Made by a program: the position numbers and the translations under genes
NCBI GenBank assembly: GCA_017163975.1
Contig: JAFFSR010000220.1
Span: 19,734,001-19,798,000 of the forward strand
From: Anastatus disparis
Taxonomy: Eukaryota; Arthropoda; Insecta; Hymenoptera; Eupelmidae
Reading direction: 5' to 3'
Length of the DNA: 64,000 nucleotides
Notes under the pieces: generated by a model
Told to the model about the DNA's origin: nothing
What the model saw: only the letters and a program-made list of their open reading frames with translations
The model's database searches: none
Shown: one piece after another, positions 12,901 through 25,400 of the stretch
Layout of the letters: the number at the start of each line of letters is the position of its first letter
Numbering within the stretch: the stretch's first letter is position 1

Positions 12901-15501
12901 CTTTTCTTTTATTTTTATGAGTTTAGAGATCTTGGAAAGATGGGCTTCTTTTCTAATATACTTCTTTTTTACGACTATGAGAATGACACGTGGGTTTGAA
13001 GAAGGTCTCGTTAAGATAATGCTTTTAACAAAAATTATATATATTCCTTTTTTTTTAGCTTTTGATGGTCAGGCTTATAGAGAAAGAACTTTTTGTTATT
13101 TTTTTCGTTTTATCTTTCCTGTATTAGCTTGGTCTTGATTGTGTATATTGCGCATATGTTGAGCTTATAATATATTGTGGTTTAGAACAGTTTATGCAGC
13201 GACAAAAGGTATAGAGATATATATCGTAATGGGGAGGGTTGAGAAAAGTAGCTTTTTGTTCTTTATTATTATTATGCAGGTGTTAAAAATCTTCGAATAT
13301 TCGTAAATTCAAAAGCTCTGTGGTTTTTGCGGTCAATTAAAAGTTTTGCGGTCAATTAAACGCTTAAATGCTTTGAAAAGAAACTGATTAATATCTTTAT
13401 TATCAACAAATTTTTCACCAAACATATTTCCTTTTCTTTCTTATTATAATTCATTTTTAATAAATATTAAATTTTAGTAATTCCCATATCCTCTTGTAAT
13501 CATATCCTATCGATCATTAAAAAAAAAAAAGAAAGGGATAAAGCAGCAGCAAGTACACAAACATTTATCGAAACACGCACTCACGAAAAAAAAATAAATC
13601 CATCCAACATACATTATATATCCACGGATATACAATCCCATCTGCAAAAAAAACGAAAAAGACGCATATATTCTTCAAAAAGAAAAAAAAAGGAAACACA
13701 TCCAGCATCCACCTGATCGAGTATCTCCTCCTCGTACCTTTCTCTCTCTCTTTCTCTGCGTCTCTTATACACGCGTGTGCTCGTCACGTTCTTAAGAAAG
13801 AAAGAAAAGGAGGGACCTTAAAAAATAAAAAAAGTAAAAATAAAAGAAACAGAAAAAGATTAGAGTCGGCGTGCGAAGAAGCGAGGGAGGATTCGCATAG
13901 TCGTGAAATAGGGTCTCTTGCATATGTCCGAAATATATAGGGCGCACCTATAAGAAAAAGATAAAGCCAAAATAAGGAATCTTTCTCTTTCTCTTTCGCG
14001 AGTTATTTCGTTATGTGTGTTTGCACGCGAAAAAGAGTTGCAGACGAGAGAGAAAGAGAAAAAGGAACCGGTTATATCCCTGTAGGAACCAAAATCTTTC
14101 TCATTCTCGTTTTGCCCTTCCCTTTTATCTTCTTTTCTTTTCTTCCTTTCTCACCCTGAAAACCTTTTATTCATTTCTTTCTCTTGTTTCGTTGTTGTCT
14201 TCCCTTTTTTTTTATTATTATTATATGCTTTTTTTACCTCTTTTTCTCTCCTCTTCTTCCTTGACTTTCTTTCTTTCGTTTCTTTTATTTATCTGTGCGG
14301 ATTCTTATTTTTTTCTAGTTTTTCAGACGCTCCTGCGTCCCTTTCTTATACATAAATGCATATATTCGGTTTTTTTCTTCGTTTTTTTTTATATTTTATT
14401 TGCAGGAAGAATTGTGTGTTTTCTTATTTTTATATAGTCGGGATGTTTTTCTGGTGGTTGTAAATATCGGTTGTAGTTTCATGAGAATATAATCGACTTG
14501 AGATTACTCTCGTGGGTGAGCATCATATTGTACATTATTTTTCAAAAATTAATAGTGAATTTCATTAAAATTATAAATATGTTTGCATAAAAAACGAAAA
14601 ATTTATATAAGTACCCTTATTAGAACTTTACTACTCTGCTTCATTATTTTGCAATAATAAGCCAATTTGTTTAGTTCGGGTTTATACTCTAACTGATATA
14701 CGCAAAAAAAAGTAAAAAAGAAAAGAAAGAAGAAAACGTTTCTCAGCTCGTGTTTTGCAAAATCATGCATTTAAAGCACCTGTTATACAACGTACAAAAT
14801 CTTATACGTGTTTTTTGTCATCCAAAAATCCCTTACATTAAATCCTCAAGACCTTCAGCAGATGACATCGAATATAAGAAAAGGAATAAGGGAAATAAAA
14901 AGATGAAACACCTTTTGCTTACGATGTATAAATCATATAACGATTGTTGCATCTGCACAGAGTATATTTTTTTCTCTCTCTCTCCGAACATGTATCCTTG
15001 ACCTTTATATTATCCTCTGTAGCCATCTATCTTCTCCACATTCATCTTTTTCTATATGTACACATGTGCAAGTGTGCACATGTATGTGTGTATGTGTAAA
15101 CGACCCCAAAGAGAGAGAGAAAGATGAAGAGAGTCTGGGGATCTTATGTTTTTATATGTTCGTTTTTTCAATGCACCCACACTATTTCTTCTCTCTTTCT
15201 TGCTTTTTTTCTCTCTCTCTCTCAACCTTTCGATGTTATTTTGCACGCACGGTTATGCAGAGAAGAGAGAAAGAGACGGAGAGAGAGAGAGAGTGGTCCA
15301 TAGCTTCTTCACTGACACTCTACCAAGTAATGTTAATACGTTGTGAAAGCTTGCGAGAAAAAATCCTTGTTTCTTTATTTTTTTTTTTTTCAATTTTTTT
15401 TTTTACGCTCGGTTTTATATATACTTGCCTTCTTTCTATACGTCCAACAAAACAGTATACGCTTCTTATAGGATCGGAATTCACTACTTGCTGTTATACT
15501 G

Positions 15502-15564
15502 TTTGCTGCTCCTGCTCCTGTTGCTTCTGCTGGTTGGTGCTGCTGCTGCTGCTGTTGTTGTTGT
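15502..15564. repeat. CTG/GTT-type triplet repeat
   Basis: An imperfect CTG/CTC/CTT run leads into five CTG units and then GTT units. It falls inside a long open frame that is otherwise low complexity, so I treat it as simple sequence, not coding DNA. Confidence 0.6.
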
Positions 15565-16345
15565 ATAGCACGCTTCGTTGGCGCCGATCGTTTGGGATGC
15601 TTTTTCTCTCTCTCCCTCTTTCATTCCTTTTTATTGCTTTGTTCCTTTCTCAAATAAGATTGTAATTAACGGCGTGTGTCGTTTTTTTTTTTTTTGGTGT
15701 TGAGGGAGGCGCGATGGTTTGTTGAGCTTGGGCTTTTTTTGGATGAAGAGTTTTTTTTTTTTTTGAAAGTGTACGCTTCGGTGATCTGGATTTTCGGATG
15801 TTTGCGAGAATGTTTGATTGTGGTTCTCCTTTTTTTTTTTTTGATTGAACGGATGAATTTAATTAGGATCAAATCTAGAAAAAAAAGATTCCGCTGATAT
15901 ATAATTAATTGTATTAAATTTTATTGGACTTAGAAAAAAAAAATATGTTTGACACTTAATTTAAAAATCCTCCGCTCCCAATTGATAAATGCCAAATTAA
16001 AACATTTTACGAGATGTAGTTTTCAAGTATATGAGAAAAAAAAATGTTTTTTTTTCTTTCTTCACAATTTAAATGTATTTTACATAAAGACCAATTTCGC
16101 CATTCAACGGCGTGCAACTCTCTCGACGTGTGTGTCGTGCATAATAAATCTAAACGAGACGTTCATTTTACGACATAATAATGCATTTAATTTCTAATTT
16201 GTCATATACCCTGTCTAATTATATAATAGAATAACAAATTTAGTATTATTATAATTCAACCAAGTATAAATTAATAAAGAAAAAAAGTAATAAATTTTTT
16301 ACGTAACAAACTGATCTAAACCATTATATTTTTTTGATGTTTCAG

Positions 16346-19300
16346 ATTTCGGATAGACAATACGGATCACATAATAGATGTGAACAAGAACAACGCAGCG
16401 TTCGAGTACGATCAAGTGAACATAATTTGTCCGGTTTACCAACCGGGCACGTACGATGACGAAGCGGAGAAATATATTATTTACAATGTAAGTATTTTAA
16501 ACATTCAATCCAAATCTATATCTACATATTTTTTTTATTATTACGTATGCACTAAGCACTCAAGATTTAGAAAAACTACATTTTGAAGTATAAGGTCGTT
16601 TTGTGTTTTTTTTTTTATATTTCGAAATTTACTTCAAGTATACCGAAAGGTGTACGTTCAAATGTCGCAAGGTATGATGAAGGACATATAGAATAATGAT
16701 GCTGTTTGTAGTAGTTCTTCTCTTTGTTCTGATTAATGCTTTTATTAGGATTTCAACATTATTTTGAAAAGTAATGATTTAGACATTAGTTTTTTTTATC
16801 TTCTTTTGAATCACATAAGTTGTAATTTTAATTATGAATATTTAATGCAATGATTTTCTTTTAATTACAAACAATACTGATTAATTACATTTATTATAAA
16901 AATATTAAAAATAATTATTTGAAGAGAAAATTAATTTAAAAGAATATAAAGTTAAAGGTTATATTAAAGAGTATAAAAAAATCAATTAACAAACAGAACA
17001 TCAGTATAGAATTCATTATGTTTGTCATTCTAAAATTGTTTTTTTTTTGTTTTTTTTTACCGTTGCTGTATTTATGCTATTATTGTGATGCTAATTAGCG
17101 ACGGAGGTCTTCAGTGTGTTTGTGAACAAAGCACGTGTAATGTACAGCGGTGCTTGTATCAATCGGCTGATAGCGGGATTCGAACTCGGAACCTCGAGAT
17201 TATGAATCCATCGCTCTATCGAATGAGCCACTGACGACCTCTTTTATTTTCTTCAAATAAGCATTGTTATCGCAATCAATCTTCCCAACACACACTCAAC
17301 GTCACTTTCCATAAAATTAATCGAAGAGAAGAGAAGCTTTTTCGAAAAAAAAAATAAAAAAAAATGAACGAACATACAAAATCATCTGACTTACGATGTA
17401 AAGAGAATATAAAAAACACGCAGAGCAAAAAAAAAATAGATCTTTTAACTATCGCGTGTATTACGAGGAGCTTTCACGAGTTAAGTGGCTCGTTATTTCC
17501 GCGCGCGCTACTCAATGAAATGGTTTCTTTCGGATTAATGGAATCTTATAACATAGTGTACGCGTGTGATGCCTCTAATATAGATTTTTTTTCATCTCAT
17601 TTCTCTTCTTTTTTTTTTCATAAATTCTTTTATACCTCCCGTAACATTATAAGCAACAGCATCTTCAACAGTTTTAAAAAAAGAACTAGGCACTGTTTAG
17701 ACAGCTGTTGCCGGGCTTAACTAATAAATTAGATCTGTTGTTTCAAGCTGAAAAAAAAAATAAGAATCTTCTTCTTTTTTCCAAAGCTTTGGTTTATTAT
17801 AAGGTTGAAAACATGTGTCGTCGTGGTTATTTTTTTTCACTCTTCATTTAAAAAAAAAAAGGGATTATACAGCGCGATACTTATATACCATTGGGTGATT
17901 GTTTTGTCCTTCGTTTCACAAACTCTCGAGAATGTTGACGTTTTCCTTGCGAAACTCCTTTCGCTTTCTATCCTTTATATTGTTCACTTTGCGAGATTCA
18001 TTTTTTTTTCTCTTTTTCTTACTTTTTTCTTTATTTTTTTTTTTTTTTTGTATAAAGTATATTGTGGATACGAGCCGTTTCTATAAAATAATTGATTTAT
18101 TATGGAATCGAGGAGGATAAAACTCGTTTTATACATTTTTCATCGAAAAATTCTCGCGCGCGAGAAGAGAGAAAGAGAGAGAGAGAGAAGCCCGTTGCAA
18201 GTGCATGCTACGCTTCGTCTTGTATAAAAGCCTTTGTGCGCTTTCGTGCCTTCTTTTTTTTTCATATTTTTTACTCTTTTTTTCAAAGAGGATTTTATCT
18301 CGTCTTGCGCTGTTGAGGATGAGTTTTAAGACGTTCCTTTTACAAAAGTTAATTTTACGTTTTCTTAGTGAAATTTTGTTGAAAAAAAATATATGTTATT
18401 ATGTAGGTTTAAATTTTGAAATTATTAAAAATCGTGGAAATAATTTTGATAAGCAGTTTGAATATTCACGTATTTAACGTACGCGTGCAGTAGAATGCCC
18501 AAAATAAACACAGTGTTTAAAGGACATTTATCTTTGACAATTTATCTTAATAAAAGTAAATCAGAAATATACTTACACTATAAGTAGAATGAAGATCTAA
18601 AAATAAAAATCATTGAATTAATGTACTTTTGATTGAATAATTGTCCAGCAATAACGAGCATTAACTCGAATATAAAAAAAAATTACGATATGCTAGATTG
18701 ATCACGAAATTGGTCCTGCGGTCGAGCTGAAAAAAAAAAATAAGTGAATCCTCGTAGTGACAAACAACTAACAGCTGACACTTTATAAAAAGAAACTTTT
18801 TTTTTAAACTAATCCATTAATGCATTGTTTTATTTGTTTGCAGGTATCGAAAGAGGAATACGAAACATGTCGGATAACGAATCCAAGTCCGCGGGTTATA
18901 GCGATCTGCGACAAGCCTTTTAAAACAATGTATTTTACAATAACATTTAGGCCGTTTACACCGCAGCCAGGTGGCTTAGAATTTCATCCTGGCCGTGATT
19001 ATTATTTCATTAGCACATCGTCTAAGGAGGATCTTCATAGGCGCATCGGTGGCAGATGTACCACCAACAATATGAAGGTCGTATTTAAAGTTTGCTGCAA
19101 CAATGAAGCAGACCAATCCTCGTATCCTGCTACGTCGCGTAATAACTGTGAGTATTATTCAAATTTTCATTTTTTATTTTTTATTTAGAAATAATTCATT
19201 TTAAAATAAAATTTTTTTTTTTTAATTCGAGAATTAAAATGATTTTTTGTTAAACTTTTAAAATAATTATAACAAATTATACTCCTTCAAGCTAACTATA

Positions 19301-22300
19301 GTTTTAAGATAATAATTTTGCGAACTTACAGAGTTTCGTAAAACAATCGGAAACAATAAATGTTACAATAATAAAAAAAAAGAACGAATTTTAAATTGTC
19401 TAAAATTTCGACATATTCAATAGTACATCGTACAAACTTTATTATGTCTATCGAAATTCGAATTGATTCGCAAAATCATGTTTACGCAACCCAAAAAAGT
19501 TTCAACACAAAATTCAATTCAACACTATACACGTGACCTTTCAAAAAAATACTAAAATTTTTCCTTTCACATATAAACTTGACATTTGAGTTTGGCTTTG
19601 GCCAAAAATAGAAGCAAAAAGAAATTAGTCCTCAACAATAATTTATTAATTTTTTTCTTTATTTATTTAACGTCACTGTATTTATGCTATCGTTACGATG
19701 TTAATTAGCGACGGAGATCGTCAATGTGTTTTTGATCAAAGCATATGTACCGTAAACAGTGATGCTTGTATCAATCGGTTGCAGAGAGCGGGATTCGAAC
19801 TCGGGACCTCGAGATTACGAATCCATCGCTCTACCGAATGAGCCACTGACGACCCCTATCTCTCAATAACTTACAATAAGTAATATTAAAAGTAAAAGAA
19901 GAAGAAAGTAAATTAAGAACTTCACTCGAGAGTTTCATCGATCAAAATATCCAAGTAGCACATTTTCCTTTTTGCGTATACACAATCCAACATCCCGAGA
20001 ACCCCTCCTTTTTATTTAAAAATAAAAAGAAAATAAGTAGAAAGAGTCTCTCTTTTGCCTTTTACCAAAGTAACACACCTGCGTCTTCTTCCTTCCATCA
20101 ACCAAATTCGTTACTTCTTTCTCTCTCTTATACGCGCGTTTCTTTTCAATAGTTTTTTTTTTTATTTATCCACGCTCTCGGCGTGACTCGACGCGATTCG
20201 AGACGCCGCCTTCTTCTATTATCCTTAACGAGAAACCAAAAGTCTCTTTCTATCTCTTTCTTTTCTCTTACGTTCTTACATATATAAAAATATATATATA
20301 TATATATGTATACACATATAAAAGAAGAACAAAATGAACGAGAGAAAGAGAGCGGCTTTCGTTTGACGAAATCATCTAATGCCCTCTTCTCTCACTCTTT
20401 CAAATTTCTTTTTTTTTTTTTACAAACCTATACGAAAGCGGTTTGATTTTGATCAAGCACCTACGGGTATCCGGTGATTTTCATTCATTTTTTTTTTCTT
20501 TATCTCTTTTTTTTCATTTCTTTTTTGTTCTTCTTACAGTGCATACTTTTGAAAGATACTTCAAGTCCATACTAAGAATTAATGTCTTTTCATATATACA
20601 ATGTGATTTTTGATTTTATTCTTTGTAAATTATACCGAGATTCACATTATAATTTATATTGCATTGCGCAACTCTTCTATATAGTTGTATGGGGTGAAAT
20701 ATATAGAAATGTTTCATTTCTAATTCATTTATTTAGATTTTTATTGTTCGAACGATGAAACTTTTCTATTGATCATTATATTAATATTTTTTAATTCATA
20801 TTCTTGCTTAGTTTAAATTTGAAATATATTACTGATTTGTAAGTAATTAGATAAGTAAAATAATTCTTACTTTCAAAATTCTAAAACGACTACTTCAAGT
20901 GAATTTCTAATATTTACTGTTATGACTAAAATCCTCAGTGTTCTTTACAGTGTTGTGTACACCAAATTATCGATATAATTAAATTTTCAAATAAAATAAG
21001 ATGACTAAAAAAAATTTGATGTAGAAATCTTTAAATGGTATAGTCATCCACTTAATTTGATTCCGATTGAAATATACATTATTTCTCAACTCTCTGGTCT
21101 ATCTGATCTACTAAATTGAAAATCTTTATTGTAATTAAAACTTTAGCATTACACAATATTTTCTATACATATACGTATAAAAATAACATTAAAAAAAGGT
21201 TTAAAATTCTCATATTTCTTAAATAAAATTAATTAAATATATGGCAATTCTGAATAACGATTTATCTTTTTTTCACCAAACAACAGCAGTAGCAGTGACA
21301 AGTAGTACAGTAAGCAGTAGTAGCAGTAGTTCAACAAGTACAGCTGTACTTAATGGAAATAGTAATAATAATGGAGTCGGTGGTGGTATGATACAGCCGC
21401 CAATACCACCATCGGTCTACAAAGGTGGTGAAAGATTTTATCCCGGTAATGTTCATGCTGGACACGATCACGGACAACATCCTGGACAATCATCTGGTAA
21501 TGATAATTCAGCATCGCCAACATTGTCGCACATACCGCAACAGCCTAACTATCCGCAATTTCCAAATTATCCACATATTCCACAACCGCCGATTTATCCA
21601 GGCCCACCGGCATCACAGCCACCCAAAACTTCGATCACACAGAAGAAGAAGAACAGTACGTATTGCTTCTTACTTTTATTCTTTTTTTTTAGATTTTAGA
21701 TTTATCATTATAGTTTAACTGTTTCCTTTCACCAAATGATGATTGGGATGAATTGTATTTTTTCATCGATACAAGCAGCATATATTGTTGGAATTATTAT
21801 GCAAGAAATACTTTGAATAACACGTAGATATTATGAATTACAATTCAATGATAAATTATTTTAAAGAATTTTCCCAGTTGAAAAACATTTTTAATTAAAT
21901 AAAAATACATTAGCTAATTATTAGGATAGAAAGGTTAATAAACATCCCAAGATATGCTCAATTAACAAGCCAAAGAAGTGACGTTCAATTCTCATTTACG
22001 ATATATAGAATATCGTAATAAAGATCATAAAAACAAATTTATACAACGACTTTTTAGTGAGGCATGGTATAAAGCTTAACAAAAAAAGATAAACTTTTCC
22101 TAAATGCTAATTTATTGAATTAAGAAATCATGTTAAATTATAATTAAAGTCCGGCATCCATGACTAAAATCTTACATAATAACCTGAAGATTTTCATATT
22201 ATAAAAAAAAGAGATATTTAATATTTTCCATCACATGTATCGTATATACACGTATATATTCGTATCTCAGTCTTTCTCTCAATTTAACATCCGAAGACGT

Positions 22301-22391
22301 AATATCGCGTCAGGTAAAACCGTTGTAAATCAAGATCTTAAAAGGACGTGTTTACTAATAACGTGTAACAGCCAGAGCACGGTTATAACGC

Positions 22392-22424
<33 letters not shown>

Positions 22425-25400
22425 GATAGAGTCGAGCTTTAATTTCCATTTCCTGAATAATCGTGTGTATAAGTCGGGGCTTATAATGCAACTAACGGAG
22501 GGCAATTTTGTCTATATATGCTTTAAAGTCTGACGAGAATCGTGATAAATAATAACGTTTTACGAGCGTATATATATATACATATATAAATATATATTGT
22601 AACCTTTTACGAAAGCCCGGAAGAATTGCGTCCGTATCAGTTGAGAAATATTATATTACTTTTTACCTATTTTTTTGTTTTTACGCATGTGAAATATTTT
22701 ATTCTTTGAAATAGAAGTTTGAAAAAGAGGGCGAGGAATTCAGGAGAGAAAGAATCAGTACTATAGTATCGTGGCACAAATTTATTTTCTTTAATTTCTT
22801 CTTTTGTATACTGAAGCTTTGAGGAGGATGTTGTACTTTTAAATGTAACAAATAAAAAAAGATACTTTACATGTACAACGGTATATAATTTAGTTATTCT
22901 TTTTTTAATTTTATTGCAGCTTTAATTTTAACCATCAATTAGCTGAGCTAGAAAATTATTGAAATTCAATTAAAAACACGTTTAAAATTTTCTTATAATA
23001 GTGGATATTCTCAATTTCAACTTTGAATATTATATTTCGGTAAATCTAAAATAAGAATACAAATTTTTAGATTTTTATGTTAATAAAAAATATGTTGGTT
23101 AATTACAGTACATGAATTCCGCCAATAACTTTAACATGCATACACGTATACGTATTGCACTATTTTTTAATTTATTTTACCAGTACGTATCAGAGTTTAG
23201 AAATGACACAGGAAGTCAATCGAGAAAGAGAGAGAGCCTAGTTACAGTCTCATATAATTTAAGTACTTTCCCGGTTACTTATTAAACTCGAATCCTACAA
23301 TCTTGTTTTCTTTCATGTATACTTCACGTTTACCTTTCTTTTTTTAATTCATTTATTTATTTATTTTCTTGTTATAGCTGAATACACGCCTTTTTTAATC
23401 TATCAATCTTACACGTACTACTAGTTTTCAATTTATTTTTATTTATTTGATTTTTTTAATTTTTAATACCTGAATCATCACTACCGGTGTTTAAAGCATA
23501 AAACGTGTGCTATTAAAACTTCCACATAGCATAAAATCAAAATAAACTCTAATTTCATTTACTCGTTATATTAAGAAAATTCATGTTTTCATTCCGAGGA
23601 AGAATGTACGTAAAGAAAAATTTTTTCTTTATTTGTCTGTTATATATTAATTAATATTTTAATATATTTATAAAAACTAGAATAAAATTATACAGTAACA
23701 TTAAAATAACAAGCAAATAATGAATTTACCAACTCCTCTGTAGCTATACGCCTTCTTTCTGGTCATCGCGGATAACGTGCAGCATATAGAGAAAAAAAAA
23801 AAGCCGAGACTCCGTCGACTTTTAGTAAAAGCGTAGAAACATTAGTGACGTTGCTGCGCCGCGACGGCCAACGTTTTTTTTTCATTCCTTTTTCTCTTCC
23901 CTCTCTCTTTTTTTTGCACAGCCGCTTACGATTCTCTACTCATTATACGTATATAAACCGTCTGAAAAGCTATGCGCGCAGGCAAGTCTCTTTCTCTAGT
24001 TTTTTTTTTCGTTTTACCTTTATGTTAAAGACTACATCTATATAAAATTTGCTCGTATGCAAGCATCACATTTTTTTAATTTTTTTTTTTTTTTTTTTCA
24101 AAAATTGGCAAGCAGTAGTAGTAGTCCAAGTTCTTCTCTTTTTTTTCTACAAATTAGCCTTAGACTTTCATGTGAGTTTTAAAATCGTTCGTTGAGATAA
24201 GGGCTCGTGCATATATATATGTTTTTTTTAGTTCAGTTTTTTTTTTTTTGTAAGAATTCGCGAACGAGTCGTGAATTATGGACTGCTAGAGGTTTTTTTA
24301 GAATTCTCAAATGAAAAGAGTCTGCGAATGCACGGCTATGGTTTCTTCATTATTTTTTTTTTTTTCTTTTTTTCGTTGTTCTGTAGTCGAGTGTTTAGAG
24401 TATAATATTAAAGAAATTAAGTAATTACAGAGAAATTTTTTTTATTTGTTTGAGATTCAAAGTTTTCTTATTTAAAGTAGTACCATTTTCAAAAAAAGGA
24501 AAAAATTCCGCAGCTATTTTTGAAATCTCAATTTTTTAATGAATAACATTTAGAGCGAACTTTCCATTTATATTGAAAACCATTAATAAATAAAAATTTC
24601 CTTCCGCAATCAATACTCCTTTTTTTTATTTTTTCCAAGCGTTATACATGCATATACGGTTAGGGCACCTAATATACCATTAAATATAAGGCACGCGTCT
24701 ATATCGTTTGTGTATTAAGGAAAAAGCTTTAATAAACATTCGTATAAGTTATGCCTCCGCCTCTTTCGCGTTTTATGCTCACAATAAATGCTCTTATCAT
24801 CATTTTTAATAGTAAACTTTGTATCGAGCCTTGGCATTACAATGTGGAAAATAAAAAAATAGTACCCAACTATTTCAAATAAAACTGTACACGTATATAG
24901 ACGTAACATAAAAAAAAAAGAAGTCGAGGGTTAGATTTTCGTTCTGTTAATTTATTTTTTTTTTTATTCTTTCTACGATGGATGCCATCTGTTCGTACTA
25001 AAACGGTCGTGTTATTTTCTATCTTTTATTTCTATATCCTTGGTCGTCACCTAGTAATTTGAACTTTTAAAATAGGCCCTAAGGCGACTACTCCTTTCAT
25101 TTGCATAAGTCCTGATCTGTAAGTTTCTGTATTATTGAGCCGTATATAAACTTGTTAATAAACTCTTGTTCTCGCACTGATTTCGGATGTAAAGGGGACA
25201 TATTATTGTAGATTCATTGTTCTGTGATACATTTATAGACACACATCAGCTAGACATATATCGGAGAAAAAATATTTTAAGTAATGCCAAAACATTTTGA
25301 CGTTTATGTTGTAATAATTCCATTTTTGAAGTTGATAATACTTTAATAATTTACTCGATAATATCAACAATCAAATGGAGTATTGCCAACTTTATATCCT

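Larger units (their letters stand above)
1..16345. other. Low-complexity upstream/intronic region, no supported gene
   Basis: No exon is supported in this 16 kb. The + strand is rich in poly-T and CT, CTT and TTTC runs with interspersed GA-rich blocks. Nearly all open frames here are translations of these runs (Phe/Ser/Leu-rich or Lys/Arg/Glu-rich). I looked for the missing first exon of ephrin (a signal peptide followed by a Tyr-Trp-Asn-type ephrin start and a phase-2 donor) and did not find it. The stretch is therefore best read as ephrin intron 1 or upstream regulatory sequence. No SINE copy was seen here, unlike the rest of the window outside 27-37 kb. Confidence 0.5.
19148..21286 (+). 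other. Ephrin intron
   Basis: Intron with donor GTGAGT. It contains an antisense SINE (19648-19854) and an AT dinucleotide run (20279-20310). The acceptor end is a tandem CAGCAGTAGCAG series, so the exact splice point is ambiguous by multiples of three bases. Confidence 0.85.

Noticed and set aside
14750..15001. 83-codon plus-strand open frame
   Set aside because: No family resemblance or splice context, and it is surrounded by simple repeats.
15066..15665. 199-codon plus-strand open frame
   Set aside because: Built from CT, GA and CTG simple repeats. The apparent Cys/Leu-rich part is the triplet repeat.
17364..17720. 118-codon open frame in an ephrin intron
   Set aside because: Composition is less biased than its neighbours, but it begins in a poly-A run, has no recognisable family, and lies within a cleanly spliced ephrin intron. 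Left as chance unless transcribed.
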